NCBI GenBank assembly: GCA_029309925.1
Contig: JARKND010000001.1
Location: forward strand, 558,001 to 622,000
Length of the DNA stretch: 64,000 nt
Origin: Fulvivirgaceae bacterium JP3-4
GTDB taxonomy: Bacteria; Bacteroidota; Bacteroidia; Cytophagales; Cyclobacteriaceae
Direction: 5' to 3'
Numbering within the stretch: the first letter of the stretch is position 1; every line of letters starts with the position of its first letter. The notes beneath the pieces are model-generated. The model worked only from the letters and a program-made list of their open reading frames with translations. It ran no database searches and was not told where the DNA came from. The position numbers were made by a program, and so were the translations under genes. Below are positions 27,188 to 35,068 of the stretch, piece by piece.

Positions 27188-27418
27188 TTAACGGTTAGAA
27201 CTTCTTCGAAAAATTTTATAGGCCCGGAAAAGCCCATAGAGGATTAGGATCACGCCAAATGTCCTTGCTGTTGGCTCAGGGATATTGGTCATGAGGTGGG
27301 CTTTAAAAATAATGGTTGTACCGAGCGTAATGTACAGTACAACCATTATTATTCCGAAGACCTTGGAGACCTTTTCTGCTACTTCCAGTTTAGGTCTCCC
27401 GGGTTGATCTTCTTCCAA
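27188..27418 (-). CDS. Small conserved membrane protein
   Basis: A 76-residue protein with two predicted transmembrane helices, KVFGIIMVVLYITLGTTIIF and FGVILILYGLFRAYKIF, and a charged N-terminus. It sits between tonB (4 bp away) and the PstS-like gene (5 bp away), tightly packed on the minus strand. This placement and the clean reading frame argue that it is real. Its function is unknown; a small accessory of the energy-transduction complex is a guess. Confidence 0.75.
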   Translation of the reverse strand: MEEDQPGRPKLEVAEKVSKVFGIIMVVLYITLGTTIIFKAHLMTNIPEPTARTFGVILILYGLFRAYKIFRRSSNR

Positions 27419-27422
27419 TGTA

Positions 27423-28211
27423 TTAATTCAGTTTGAACTTGATCGGTAAGTTAAATCGTACGAATACGGGCTTACCATTTTGCTTTCCTGGTTTCCATGG
27501 CGGCATTGACTGCACAACGCGAACGGCCTCCTTATCGCAATCTGCGCTGATACCACGGAGCACTTTCACGTCATTGATCGTACCATCCTTACCCACAACG
27601 AAACTCACATACACGGTTCCATCGATACCCATACGTCTGGCACTGGCGGGGTAGCGCATGTTTTTGCGGATGAAGTTCATCATGGCTTCATAACCACCTT
27701 CGAATTCAGGCTGCTGCTCAACGACCATGAAGATCTTGTTGTCGTCTTCTTCAACAACAACTTGTTCTACCGGCTCCTCGAACACGACTTCTGCATCGCC
27801 CTCCACTTCAACTGCGGCTACTTCGTTTTGTTTAATCTCTTCGATTGTAGGAATCTCTTCTACCACTTCTTCCTTAACAACTTTAGGCGGAACGAACTTG
27901 ATCACCTTCTGGAGCTTCGGAAGCTGGATCTGTGGTGGTGGTGGTTTTGGTTTATCGATTGGCGGTGGTGCCGACAATTCGGTGTACACCAACTTTTTCG
28001 GTGGAGCCTTTTCTACGACTTCCTCACCTTTAAAAAATTCTACGATTGCCGGGAAGAACATGATAATCAACAGTACAACTGCTGTTATAATCAGGCCATA
28101 GAAAACATTCTTGCCGTATACTTTGCGAAGTACGTAGGCACCGTACGCCTGATTACGATTCTCAAATACTACATCTTCCCATGTTCTCGCTACTACTGCT
28201 TCTGTCTTCAT
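27423..28211 (-). CDS. tonB: TonB energy-transduction protein
   Basis: A 262-residue inner-membrane protein. One N-terminal transmembrane helix (about 34-56, VFYGLIITAVVLLIIMFFPA) is followed by a proline-rich periplasmic linker with PPPIDKPKPPPPQIQLPKLQ. The globular C-terminal TonB domain has MRYPASARRMGIDGTVYVSF and late SMPPWKPGKQNGKPV. It spans the periplasm and contacts TonB-dependent receptors. It ends the exbB-exbD-exbD-tonB order, 5 bp after exbD2. Confidence 0.93.
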   Translation of the reverse strand: MKTEAVVARTWEDVVFENRNQAYGAYVLRKVYGKNVFYGLIITAVVLLIIMFFPAIVEFFKGEEVVEKAPPKKLVYTELSAPPPIDKPKPPPPQIQLPKLQKVIKFVPPKVVKEEVVEEIPTIEEIKQNEVAAVEVEGDAEVVFEEPVEQVVVEEDDNKIFMVVEQQPEFEGGYEAMMNFIRKNMRYPASARRMGIDGTVYVSFVVGKDGTINDVKVLRGISADCDKEAVRVVQSMPPWKPGKQNGKPVFVRFNLPIKFKLN

Positions 28212-28216
28212 GGCGA

Positions 28217-28753
28217 TTAATTTTCAGTTTCTGTTGTAGTTTCTGCACCTCCTGAAATGATTGTCTTATCATCTGGAGTATAATCTACGATCGCAAAACG
28301 CTTGGTTGCTGTGATGTCCATTTCGTCCAGAATATCCACCATATTTTCATATTTGGATTTGTCTTCCGGCTTAATGAGCACCATCAGTTTTGGATTCGCA
28401 CGGTTTTGCTCAAGTAGCACTTTTCTAACACCGTCTTTTCCGTAACCTGTTGTGGTTACAGGAGGTGTTAGCCCGATCCACCAGTGGATCTTATTATTTT
28501 CGGCCAGCACGAGGTTGAGAATATCCTTTTCGTTGATTTTCGTCTGTTCCTTTTCGTCAACGACCTTATCAGGCATATTCACTTCCATCGTCTTTGGCTT
28601 GTTGAACGTTGTAGTGAGGATGAAGAAGGTCAGCAAGAGGAACGCAAGATCCACCATAGGTGTCATATCGATCTTGGTCGAAGCTTTTTTCGCTCTGACT
28701 TTACCTCCGCCTTTCTTACCACCGCCACCGCCACCTTGACTTACTTCTGCCAT
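28217..28753 (-). CDS. exbD: ExbD/TolR family protein, second copy
   Basis: A 178-residue biopolymer transport protein. A Gly/Lys-rich N-terminus (about 1-27) precedes one transmembrane helix with the essential Asp in IDMTPMVDLAFLLLTFFIL. The periplasmic domain follows. It differs from the first copy in length and in the Gly-rich start. Two different ExbD subunits could form a heterodimer inside the ExbB pentamer. It is 13 bp downstream of the first copy. Confidence 0.92.
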   Translation of the reverse strand: MAEVSQGGGGGGKKGGGKVRAKKASTKIDMTPMVDLAFLLLTFFILTTTFNKPKTMEVNMPDKVVDEKEQTKINEKDILNLVLAENNKIHWWIGLTPPVTTTGYGKDGVRKVLLEQNRANPKLMVLIKPEDKSKYENMVDILDEMDITATKRFAIVDYTPDDKTIISGGAETTTETEN

Positions 28754-28766
28754 GGTATTATAACAT

Positions 28767-29369
28767 TTAAAGTTTTGATTCTTGTTCCAGGCCAGTGATC
28801 AAATTGAAGCGCAATACCTTACGGTCGATTAGCGTCTCCACTACTTTCTTGATCACATCATAATTCGTGCCTCTGTCACCTTTAATCGCCACGCGCAGAC
28901 GTGGGTTGTTCATACGAGCGTAGACGATCCAGTCGGCAAGCTCATTATTCAATGAGTCAACCGGGATGCCTGGCTGCTGAATTCCCTTTCTTTCGTCAGG
29001 ATGATAATCCAGGTATTGAGGAAGCGACCTTACGGGAATTCCGAAACCCGACAAAATCGCGAAGCTGTTCGCCTGGTCGTTCGTGAAATTCACACCGTAT
29101 TTCTCACCAATCTGCAGCAGCATTTCTTTTCTATGAAGCTTGTTATCCATATCGAAGAATACGCGGCCGTCATTTGCAACGGAAATAATCATCCTGTCTT
29201 TGTCAGGAAGAATGATTTCCGACTCCGACTTCGGAATATCAACTACCACTGGTTCTTCCGGAGCGAACGTGGTCGTAAGCATAAAGAATGTTACGAGCAG
29301 GAACGCCAGGTCAACCATCGGGGTCATATCCAATGAAGGCGGAGTTCTATGTACTTTAACTTTTCCCAT
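28767..29369 (-). CDS. exbD: ExbD/TolR family protein, first copy
   Basis: A 200-residue ExbD homologue. The helix SLDMTPMVDLAFLLVTFFML (12-31) carries the protonatable Asp of the proton channel. The periplasmic region is longer than in the second copy and includes LSGFGIPVRSLPQYLDYHPD. It follows exbB by about 20 bp. The paired ExbD arrangement is common in Bacteroidota. Confidence 0.92.
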   Translation of the reverse strand: MGKVKVHRTPPSLDMTPMVDLAFLLVTFFMLTTTFAPEEPVVVDIPKSESEIILPDKDRMIISVANDGRVFFDMDNKLHRKEMLLQIGEKYGVNFTNDQANSFAILSGFGIPVRSLPQYLDYHPDERKGIQQPGIPVDSLNNELADWIVYARMNNPRLRVAIKGDRGTNYDVIKKVVETLIDRKVLRFNLITGLEQESKL

Positions 29370-29389
29370 GTGTAAGGAACGTTTAAAAC

Positions 29390-30208
29390 TTAAGCTTTAT
29401 TACGAGCTGTGAAATTCTGGATGATGCTATAGCTGGCTTCATCAATTCCGTAAGTCAATGAGTCGATCTTGCTTGTGAAGAAGTTGTAGAAAATGATCGC
29501 AAGAGCGGAAGTACCGATACCAAGAGCCGTGTTGATAAGCGCCTCAGAGATACCGTTCGCAAGAGCAACCGCATCAGGAGCACCTGAAGTCGCGATCGCG
29601 GTAAACGCGCGGATCATACCTGTTACAGTTCCAAGAAGACCCATCAATGTAGCAACCGAAGCGATCGTAGCGATGATAACGAGGTTTCTTTCCAGCATCG
29701 GCATTTCAAGCTGTGTTGTTTCTTCAATATCCTTCTGGACAAGAAGTACTTTCTTCTCTGGCTCAAGCACCGTATTTCTTGATAGCTCGTCATACTTCAA
29801 AAGACCAGCTTTTACCACATTGGCTACAGAGCCTCTTTGTCTGTCGCACTCAGCGATTGCCTGGGAGATATTATTTTGAGCGATAAGGCTTCTTACTTTC
29901 GTAACGAACTTCTTGATGCTGCCCCTTCCGGTAGCTGAGCTGATGGTAATCAGACGCTCAACTGCGAATGTCAACACTATCATCAAAAGCGCGATAAGAA
30001 CCGCCACTACAACACCACCTTTGTACACAACGCCAAGGTAGTTGCCTGGAAGAGGGTGATTGTTTGGATCGCCACCTTCAAAGTTTGCGGGATTACCGAG
30101 GATGTACAGATAGATAAGTACCGCAATAACCAGTTCTAGAGGAATTACAATCGCTGCGAAGGTTGACTTAAGACTATCTCCAAGTGAAGAGCCAGATTTC
30201 TGTGCCAT
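29390..30208 (-). CDS. exbB: ExbB/TolQ/MotA-family proton channel protein
   Basis: A 272-residue protein with three hydrophobic regions: VIPLELVIAVLIYLYIL near residue 17, VVVAVLIALLMIVLTFAVER near residue 72, and a long LLGTVTGMIRAF segment (about 192-203) with ISEALINTALGIGTSALAI. The last is the classic ExbB/TolQ signature. It forms the pentameric channel around the ExbD helices, powering TonB. It is the first gene of a seven-gene unit. Confidence 0.94.
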   Translation of the reverse strand: MAQKSGSSLGDSLKSTFAAIVIPLELVIAVLIYLYILGNPANFEGGDPNNHPLPGNYLGVVYKGGVVVAVLIALLMIVLTFAVERLITISSATGRGSIKKFVTKVRSLIAQNNISQAIAECDRQRGSVANVVKAGLLKYDELSRNTVLEPEKKVLLVQKDIEETTQLEMPMLERNLVIIATIASVATLMGLLGTVTGMIRAFTAIATSGAPDAVALANGISEALINTALGIGTSALAIIFYNFFTSKIDSLTYGIDEASYSIIQNFTARNKA

Positions 30209-30247
30209 GATAAATTAGATTTTAGGTTTATAGTTATGTTTAGTTGG

Positions 30248-30255
30248 CAAAAGTA
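30248..30255 (-). promoter_or_regulatory. Putative -7 element of the exb/tonB operon
   Basis: On the minus strand TACTTTTG fits TAnnTTTG, about 40 nt upstream of the exbB start. No clear -33 partner was found at 19-20 bp, so this is a half-site only. Confidence 0.45.
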
Positions 30256-30376
30256 ATGAGAAAGCGTTAAAAATGCTGTTTTTGGCAATAACTGCAAAAT
30301 TAAATCTTTCAATTTCGACCTTTTTGAGCCTTTATCATGCCGTTTTAAGACATAATGCCCGAAAATGCCCTAATGT

Positions 30377-31027
30377 TTAATCTTTCGCTAATAATTTCCG
30401 GTTTTTAAAGTAAGTAATGATTACCGGAATAGCGGATACCAGAATCATCCCTACTACAATGATTTCAAGATACATTGTGATCTGTGGAAAGATTTTTCCT
30501 AAAAAATGTCCTGACAACACCATGGTAACGATCCAGATGGTTGCACCCAGGAAATTAAAGAAAACGAACTTCGGCATATCAATCTTAACCATGCCGGCAA
30601 TGATGGTTACAAAGGTCCTAACAATCGGTAGGAATCGGCCGAGAATAAAAGCCATCATTCCATGTTTTTCGTAGAACGCCTGCGTCACGTCCAGATATTT
30701 CTTCTTAAAGAAAATACTATCCGGCCTGTTCAATAAGAATTTTCCCGCCCAACGCCCAGTCAGATACCCGACTGTTGAACCGCTGACGGCCGCCAGAATC
30801 AACAGCAGGATCAGGATTGCAACATTCATGTCAAGATATTCCGTGTCACTGAGAAGACCCGCAACGAACAGCAATGAATCTCCCGGCAGGAAAAACCCGA
30901 AGAATACACCGGTTTCTGCAAAGATGATGAGCAAAAGCAAGCTCAGCCCCCCGTATTGGATGATGTTCTCCGGATTAAAGGAGTCCAGAAACGCCAGTAT
31001 ACTCATGAAATTAACCTCGAAACTCAT
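30377..31027 (-). CDS. DedA-family membrane protein
   Basis: A 216-residue DedA/VTT-family protein. It carries GGLSLLLLIIFAETGVFFGFFLPGD, with FFLPGDSLLFVAGLL at about 46-60, and the second signature GRFLPIVRTFVTIIAGM (about 130-146). These form the re-entrant loops of DedA transporters, which have roles in undecaprenyl-phosphate or lipid flipping. Five or six transmembrane segments are evident. Alternative ATG at 31006 removes seven residues and may be the true start. A 13-bp inverted repeat lies in its leader. Confidence 0.88.
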   Translation of the reverse strand: MSFEVNFMSILAFLDSFNPENIIQYGGLSLLLLIIFAETGVFFGFFLPGDSLLFVAGLLSDTEYLDMNVAILILLLILAAVSGSTVGYLTGRWAGKFLLNRPDSIFFKKKYLDVTQAFYEKHGMMAFILGRFLPIVRTFVTIIAGMVKIDMPKFVFFNFLGATIWIVTMVLSGHFLGKIFPQITMYLEIIVVGMILVSAIPVIITYFKNRKLLAKD

Positions 31028-31493
31028 TTCCTAATTGTTAAACAGCTAAGCACCTCCCGTAAAAGATTACGCCACACCCGGTCTGTTTAGCAATTCTATA
31101 CCACACAGATGCAACGCCATCTTCTATTCCATAAAGAATCGAGAAAAAAAAGCTGAATACTTACACTCCACTTAAATTAATCGATTTACGATATGAAAGG
31201 TCGGCAAGGTAACCGAAAATTGTTTTTTCGAAGTATCCACTAGTCAAAAATTTTGGAATTTTAGATTGTATTGTTTACGCTGAGATTCTGCCGCTTCGCG
31301 CGGAAAGATTGACACCAGCAACTTCCAGGACTTTCACTCCATATATCGTACAAAGCCCCGCAAAATCTTACGCCTCCAATTTCGCATACCTACTCACGCC
31401 CGCTGCCTTAACCGTAGACATTCAATATTTTACGATAGATTTCGGTTAATTTTAGAATCATCAGCCTCCATTAAGAACGCCTAATTTTTTTGT
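31028..31493. other. 466-bp divergent intergenic region, mostly featureless
   Basis: AATTGTTAAACAG (31033-31045) and CTGTTTAGCAATT (31083-31095) form an inverted repeat with one mismatch, close upstream of dedA and possibly a hairpin in its leader. The plus-strand end reads TAATTTTTTTG directly before the ATG of the sensor gene, a promoter-like string too close to the start codon to be conventional. Nothing else coding or repeated was recognised. Confidence 0.4.
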
Positions 31494-33473
31494 ATGAAGT
31501 TATCCAGAGCTCTCCGATACACGCTAGTCTTTGCAGCGGTCGGAGTGATTACGTTGTTTTTGATCGTATATGTTCAGCGTAACACCATTTACACTTACAA
31601 CAAAAACCTCCCTTACATCAGCCTTGGTGACAACATCAAAAACAGAACCACGAAAGCGCACCTGTGGTTTGAAGAACTAATGGCTGGCGACAACTCCATC
31701 AACTTTGAGAATGACGTACTCGTCCTCTTTACATCAAGTCAGGAAATTCTGAAAGGTGCATATGATGGCCAGTCTACCGAACTGGGTCAATTCATCAAAA
31801 CCAATGATGAAGAGACACGCGTGATGCTAAAAGAGTCGATCGTGGGGATTGAAAATCTCACGACCGCTGCACGTGAACGATGGGCAGCCCATCAGGCAAG
31901 TGCAGGTACTGGTGAGCAGGCCGGGGGCAACCTGGATCAGCAGTTCGATCAGCGCTATGAAGAGTTTCAGCGTTCAATGGATAAGCTGGTTGACCATGTA
32001 CGCGCAAACGTCAATAGCGACACCAGCAATCTCAACACACTTTCATGGCTGACCAGCGCAATGGTATTTGTCACTTTTTCAATTCTCACCTTTCTCGTGT
32101 TCCGTCTCCAGAAAGGAAACGATCAAATGGAAGCTGAGAACACACGCAAGCTTCAGGATGAGTCCGAGCGCGTCACAACGCTGACCACCTTTATCGAAGC
32201 GGTGTCAGCCGGAAACTATGGAATCGAGTTGCAGCGCACGTCCGAAAGCGACAACCTGATCAACACTTTGATCACCATGCGCGACAAACTCATGAAGAAT
32301 GCAGAGGATGATCGCAAGCGCAACTGGTCAACGTCAGGTCTTGCACAGATCGGAGAAATTTTGCGCTCATCAACGGCAGATTCATCCACACTGTATGACA
32401 ACATCATCAAGTTTGTGGTGAAGTATACAAAGAGCAACCAGGGCGGGCTTTTTATTCTCAACGAAGACAACGAAAATGAAAAATTCCTGGAGCTCACGGC
32501 ATGCTACGCGTTTGAAAGGAAAAAATATCTTACAAAAAAGGTAGACATCGGTTCGGGACTCGTGGGACAGTGTTTCCTTGAAGGAGAAAGGGTCTATCTG
32601 CTCGAAGTCCCCTCGGAATACATCAGCATCACCTCCGGACTTGGTGGCGCTAACCCGAATGCATTGCTTATTGTTCCTTTGAAAGTAAACGACAAGATCT
32701 ACGGTGTGCTTGAGCTCGCTTCATTCAACAAGTTCCAGGATTTTGAAATCGATCTGGTAGAGAAGCTCGCGGAAAGCATCGCTTCAACCATCTCGAACGT
32801 ACGCGTAAACGACACCACGCGTTTGTTGCTGGAGCGCACGCAACAGCAGGCCGAGGAAATGAAATCGCAGGAGGAAGAGATCCGCCAGAACATGGAAGAG
32901 TTGGAAGCGACTCAGGAGGAGATGAGACGTAAGCAGGGAATCCTGGAAAAAGAACTTGAGCAATCGCAAAAACAGGCTGACGTTCTGCGGAAGCAGGAGC
33001 GGAAGCTGAGCGAATCGCAGGCAACACTTCAGGGAATCGTTGATAATATTCCGCGCGCCATCTTCTGGAAGGATAAGGAACTTCGCTTCATGGGTTGCAA
33101 TAAGATTTTTGCTGCGGTTGCCGGTGCAAAGTCTCCTGACGAACTAATTGGCAAGACCGATTTTGATATGGCGTGGAGCGCGCAGGCCGATGCCTACCGC
33201 AAGGATGACCTTGAAGTTATGCGTAAACGTCAGGCGAAACTGGATATTGAAGAAGTCAATATTAATAGTGAAGGAGAAGAGTCGTGGGTGCTGACCAGCA
33301 AGGTACCGATCGCCAATCAGGACGGTGATGTTGTTGCGATTTTGGGAATGTTTGAAGACATCACTGCGCGCAAACGGAAAGAGGCGGAGGTTGCCAAAAA
33401 GCTTGAAGAGCGCGAGCAGGTGATGAAAGAACTAAAAGCGCTGAAACAACTCCTTGAAGCCGGCAAGGCTTAG
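31494..33473 (+). CDS. Membrane GAF-PAS sensor protein without recognisable output domain
   Basis: A 659-residue protein. Transmembrane helices lie at about 8-26 and 184-206, enclosing a periplasmic four-helix-type sensor region. A HAMP-like linker leads to a GAF domain (about 285-445, GLAQIGEILRSS to ASTISN). Then follow a long coiled coil (about 450-515, rich in Q and E) and a PAS domain with IPRAIFWKDKELRFMGCNK. The sequence ends in a coiled coil at ALKQLLEAGKA. No histidine kinase, GGDEF or methyl-accepting domain follows, so signal output must pass to a partner. Similar GAF-coiled-coil-PAS proteins occur in Cytophagia. It is monocistronic. Confidence 0.8.
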   Translation: MKLSRALRYTLVFAAVGVITLFLIVYVQRNTIYTYNKNLPYISLGDNIKNRTTKAHLWFEELMAGDNSINFENDVLVLFTSSQEILKGAYDGQSTELGQFIKTNDEETRVMLKESIVGIENLTTAARERWAAHQASAGTGEQAGGNLDQQFDQRYEEFQRSMDKLVDHVRANVNSDTSNLNTLSWLTSAMVFVTFSILTFLVFRLQKGNDQMEAENTRKLQDESERVTTLTTFIEAVSAGNYGIELQRTSESDNLINTLITMRDKLMKNAEDDRKRNWSTSGLAQIGEILRSSTADSSTLYDNIIKFVVKYTKSNQGGLFILNEDNENEKFLELTACYAFERKKYLTKKVDIGSGLVGQCFLEGERVYLLEVPSEYISITSGLGGANPNALLIVPLKVNDKIYGVLELASFNKFQDFEIDLVEKLAESIASTISNVRVNDTTRLLLERTQQQAEEMKSQEEEIRQNMEELEATQEEMRRKQGILEKELEQSQKQADVLRKQERKLSESQATLQGIVDNIPRAIFWKDKELRFMGCNKIFAAVAGAKSPDELIGKTDFDMAWSAQADAYRKDDLEVMRKRQAKLDIEEVNINSEGEESWVLTSKVPIANQDGDVVAILGMFEDITARKRKEAEVAKKLEEREQVMKELKALKQLLEAGKA

Positions 33474-33542
33474 TACCGCAAGGCCATGCGACTTAACAAG
33501 ATATTTCGTACCTTTACTGGATATTAGCCCGATACCTGAGCT

Positions 33543-34610
33543 ATGAAAAACCATTTTTTAATCTTTACAGCTGCGATGTTGGTGGCTTCAGCCAATCTTT
33601 TTGCGCAGGATAGAAAAGACAAGACACCGGTTACGTTCGAGGAGATCTATGACGAGCCTTATTCTGTCAACAAGCTCTTTGTAGGATTTCAACCGCTCTA
33701 CGGTGAATTGTTTGTCACCAACGTAAATGCAGGCTTCGGACTCGAAGCAATGTATTTCCACCAGGACAAGTTCAGCATCAAAGCACATTTCCGGAAAACA
33801 TACGGACAGAAGTTTTTTGACTTCGCCCGTCAGATATCTTCCACGAACAGTGATGTTGACAACCGCGCAGAGGTTTACAACTATTATGAAATTGGCGGAA
33901 CTTACCACGTCAAGGATTTTGAACAGGCATCCAAAACAAAGATGGTCCTCTATAAGTCAAGCTATAAAGGCAATCGCTGGGCATCACGCGTCCCGTTGGA
34001 CGCAGAAGTTCCATGCAAAGTGCGAAAGATATATGGTGTGCGCCTTGGCGGGATCATGTGGGATAGTTCAACAGAACTGACGCGTGCGCTTGAAGCACAG
34101 GGTCTTGACAACACCGCACTTCTTGCAGGAGATATTCCACTCGCGACCCAGGAGTTCAATCCAAACACAGGCGAGATGGAAGCGGTTGATGCTTTCTCAA
34201 ACATTTCTTCCAAAGGTTTGTACATCGGTGGATCGCTCTCGTGGTTCCGCAATGTTGCCGTGCACTTCGACAAATTTGAAGAAGGTGTTGACGATGGCAT
34301 GCTCACCGTATTTGCCGATATTCTCTTCTCACCGTCAGTAACGGTAGATGATGTTGTCTACACGAGCAAAGATGCACAGGGAAATCGCCTTTCTACGGAT
34401 GTGTATTCTACAAGCGCCATCAAAACAAAGAACCTTGGTTTTCGACTGGGTATCGATGGCAGATTCAACAGAACGCTGAGCTGGTCATACGGTGGCGAAG
34501 TTGGCTATCGCCCGAGCATCGAAGGCCGTTCGTTCTTCGCGATGTTCAAAATCAGCTTCCCCGTATATGGAACCAATCTCGACTATAAGGTTGAGTCGTT
34601 CGGGAAGTAG
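33543..34610 (+). CDS. Exported outer-membrane protein, beta-barrel-like
   Basis: A 355-residue protein with signal peptide MKNHFLIFTAAMLVASANLF before AQDRKDK. Alternating-strand segments such as KLFVGFQPLYGELFVTNVN and GLEAMYFHQDKFSIKAHFRK fit an outer-membrane barrel. The region with KTMVLYKSS-like and KVRKIYGVRLGGIMWD segments includes a Cys. The end, AMFKISFPVYGTNLDYKVESFGK, is less canonical. No family could be recognised. It follows the GAF-PAS sensor by about 70 bp on the same strand. Confidence 0.6.
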   Translation: MKNHFLIFTAAMLVASANLFAQDRKDKTPVTFEEIYDEPYSVNKLFVGFQPLYGELFVTNVNAGFGLEAMYFHQDKFSIKAHFRKTYGQKFFDFARQISSTNSDVDNRAEVYNYYEIGGTYHVKDFEQASKTKMVLYKSSYKGNRWASRVPLDAEVPCKVRKIYGVRLGGIMWDSSTELTRALEAQGLDNTALLAGDIPLATQEFNPNTGEMEAVDAFSNISSKGLYIGGSLSWFRNVAVHFDKFEEGVDDGMLTVFADILFSPSVTVDDVVYTSKDAQGNRLSTDVYSTSAIKTKNLGFRLGIDGRFNRTLSWSYGGEVGYRPSIEGRSFFAMFKISFPVYGTNLDYKVESFGK

Positions 34611-34684
34611 ACACTGAAGATTTACACGTTTATCAAGCGCAAGTATTCTTGAGCTATTCTCCGAAAGCAGAGGTAAGCGAAAGA

Positions 34685-34744
34685 CCCTTGTCAGTCCGGG
34701 TGACTGTGCAAGGGACAATCTCAATCGGGAGACAAATTTTTTTT
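34685..34744 (+). terminator. Probable terminator region after the outer-membrane gene
   Basis: CCCTTG (34685-34690) pairs with CAAGGG (34709-34714), with an inner TCAGT/ACTG helix. After a short TCTC/GAGA stem a run of eight T (34737-34744) follows. It lies 75 bp after the stop codon. Part of it may instead belong to the structured DNA block that follows. Confidence 0.5.
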
Positions 34745-35040
34745 GGCAATGCCCGCCTCCGCACAAGCCGTCATCCCGAGCCTGCGAAACTGAGTAAGCG
34801 TGCTCATTAACCGCGAGGGACAACGCTGGGCCCGCGCTATCCGCTCCAACAATCCGCCCGCATGCCACTCCGGTTTCCGCTTCTATCGCTATTGCTAGCA
34901 CCACGAAATTTTGCAATCACTGGTTTGATAAATTAACATAAAAGGTACAGTTCGTGCCTGTCCCGTGTTTTCGCGGGAAGCAGCGTTGACGTCTGTCAAC
35001 GCGTCAGCAAAGGATCTTATCAAGTCCTGGTGCTAATTCA
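34745..35040. other. Gene-free structured DNA preceding the 302-bp array
   Basis: No credible gene is present. A 5-bp hairpin TCCCG/CGGGA occurs at 34961-34978. A strong 8-bp stem GCGTTGAC-GTCT-GTCAACGC occurs at 34983-35002. The stretch 34800-34890 (CGCTGGGCCCGCGCTATCCG) is GC-rich and resembles in style the fold-back element near 42.7 kb. It may be the eroded edge of the repeat array. Confidence 0.45.
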
Positions 35041-35068
35041 GATACCAACTTCGAGCGGTGAACCTTGC

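Noticed and set aside
34485-34916. 143-codon minus-strand frame overlapping the outer-membrane gene end
   Set aside because: It is antisense to a real gene and extends into repeat-like DNA, with no recognisable motif.
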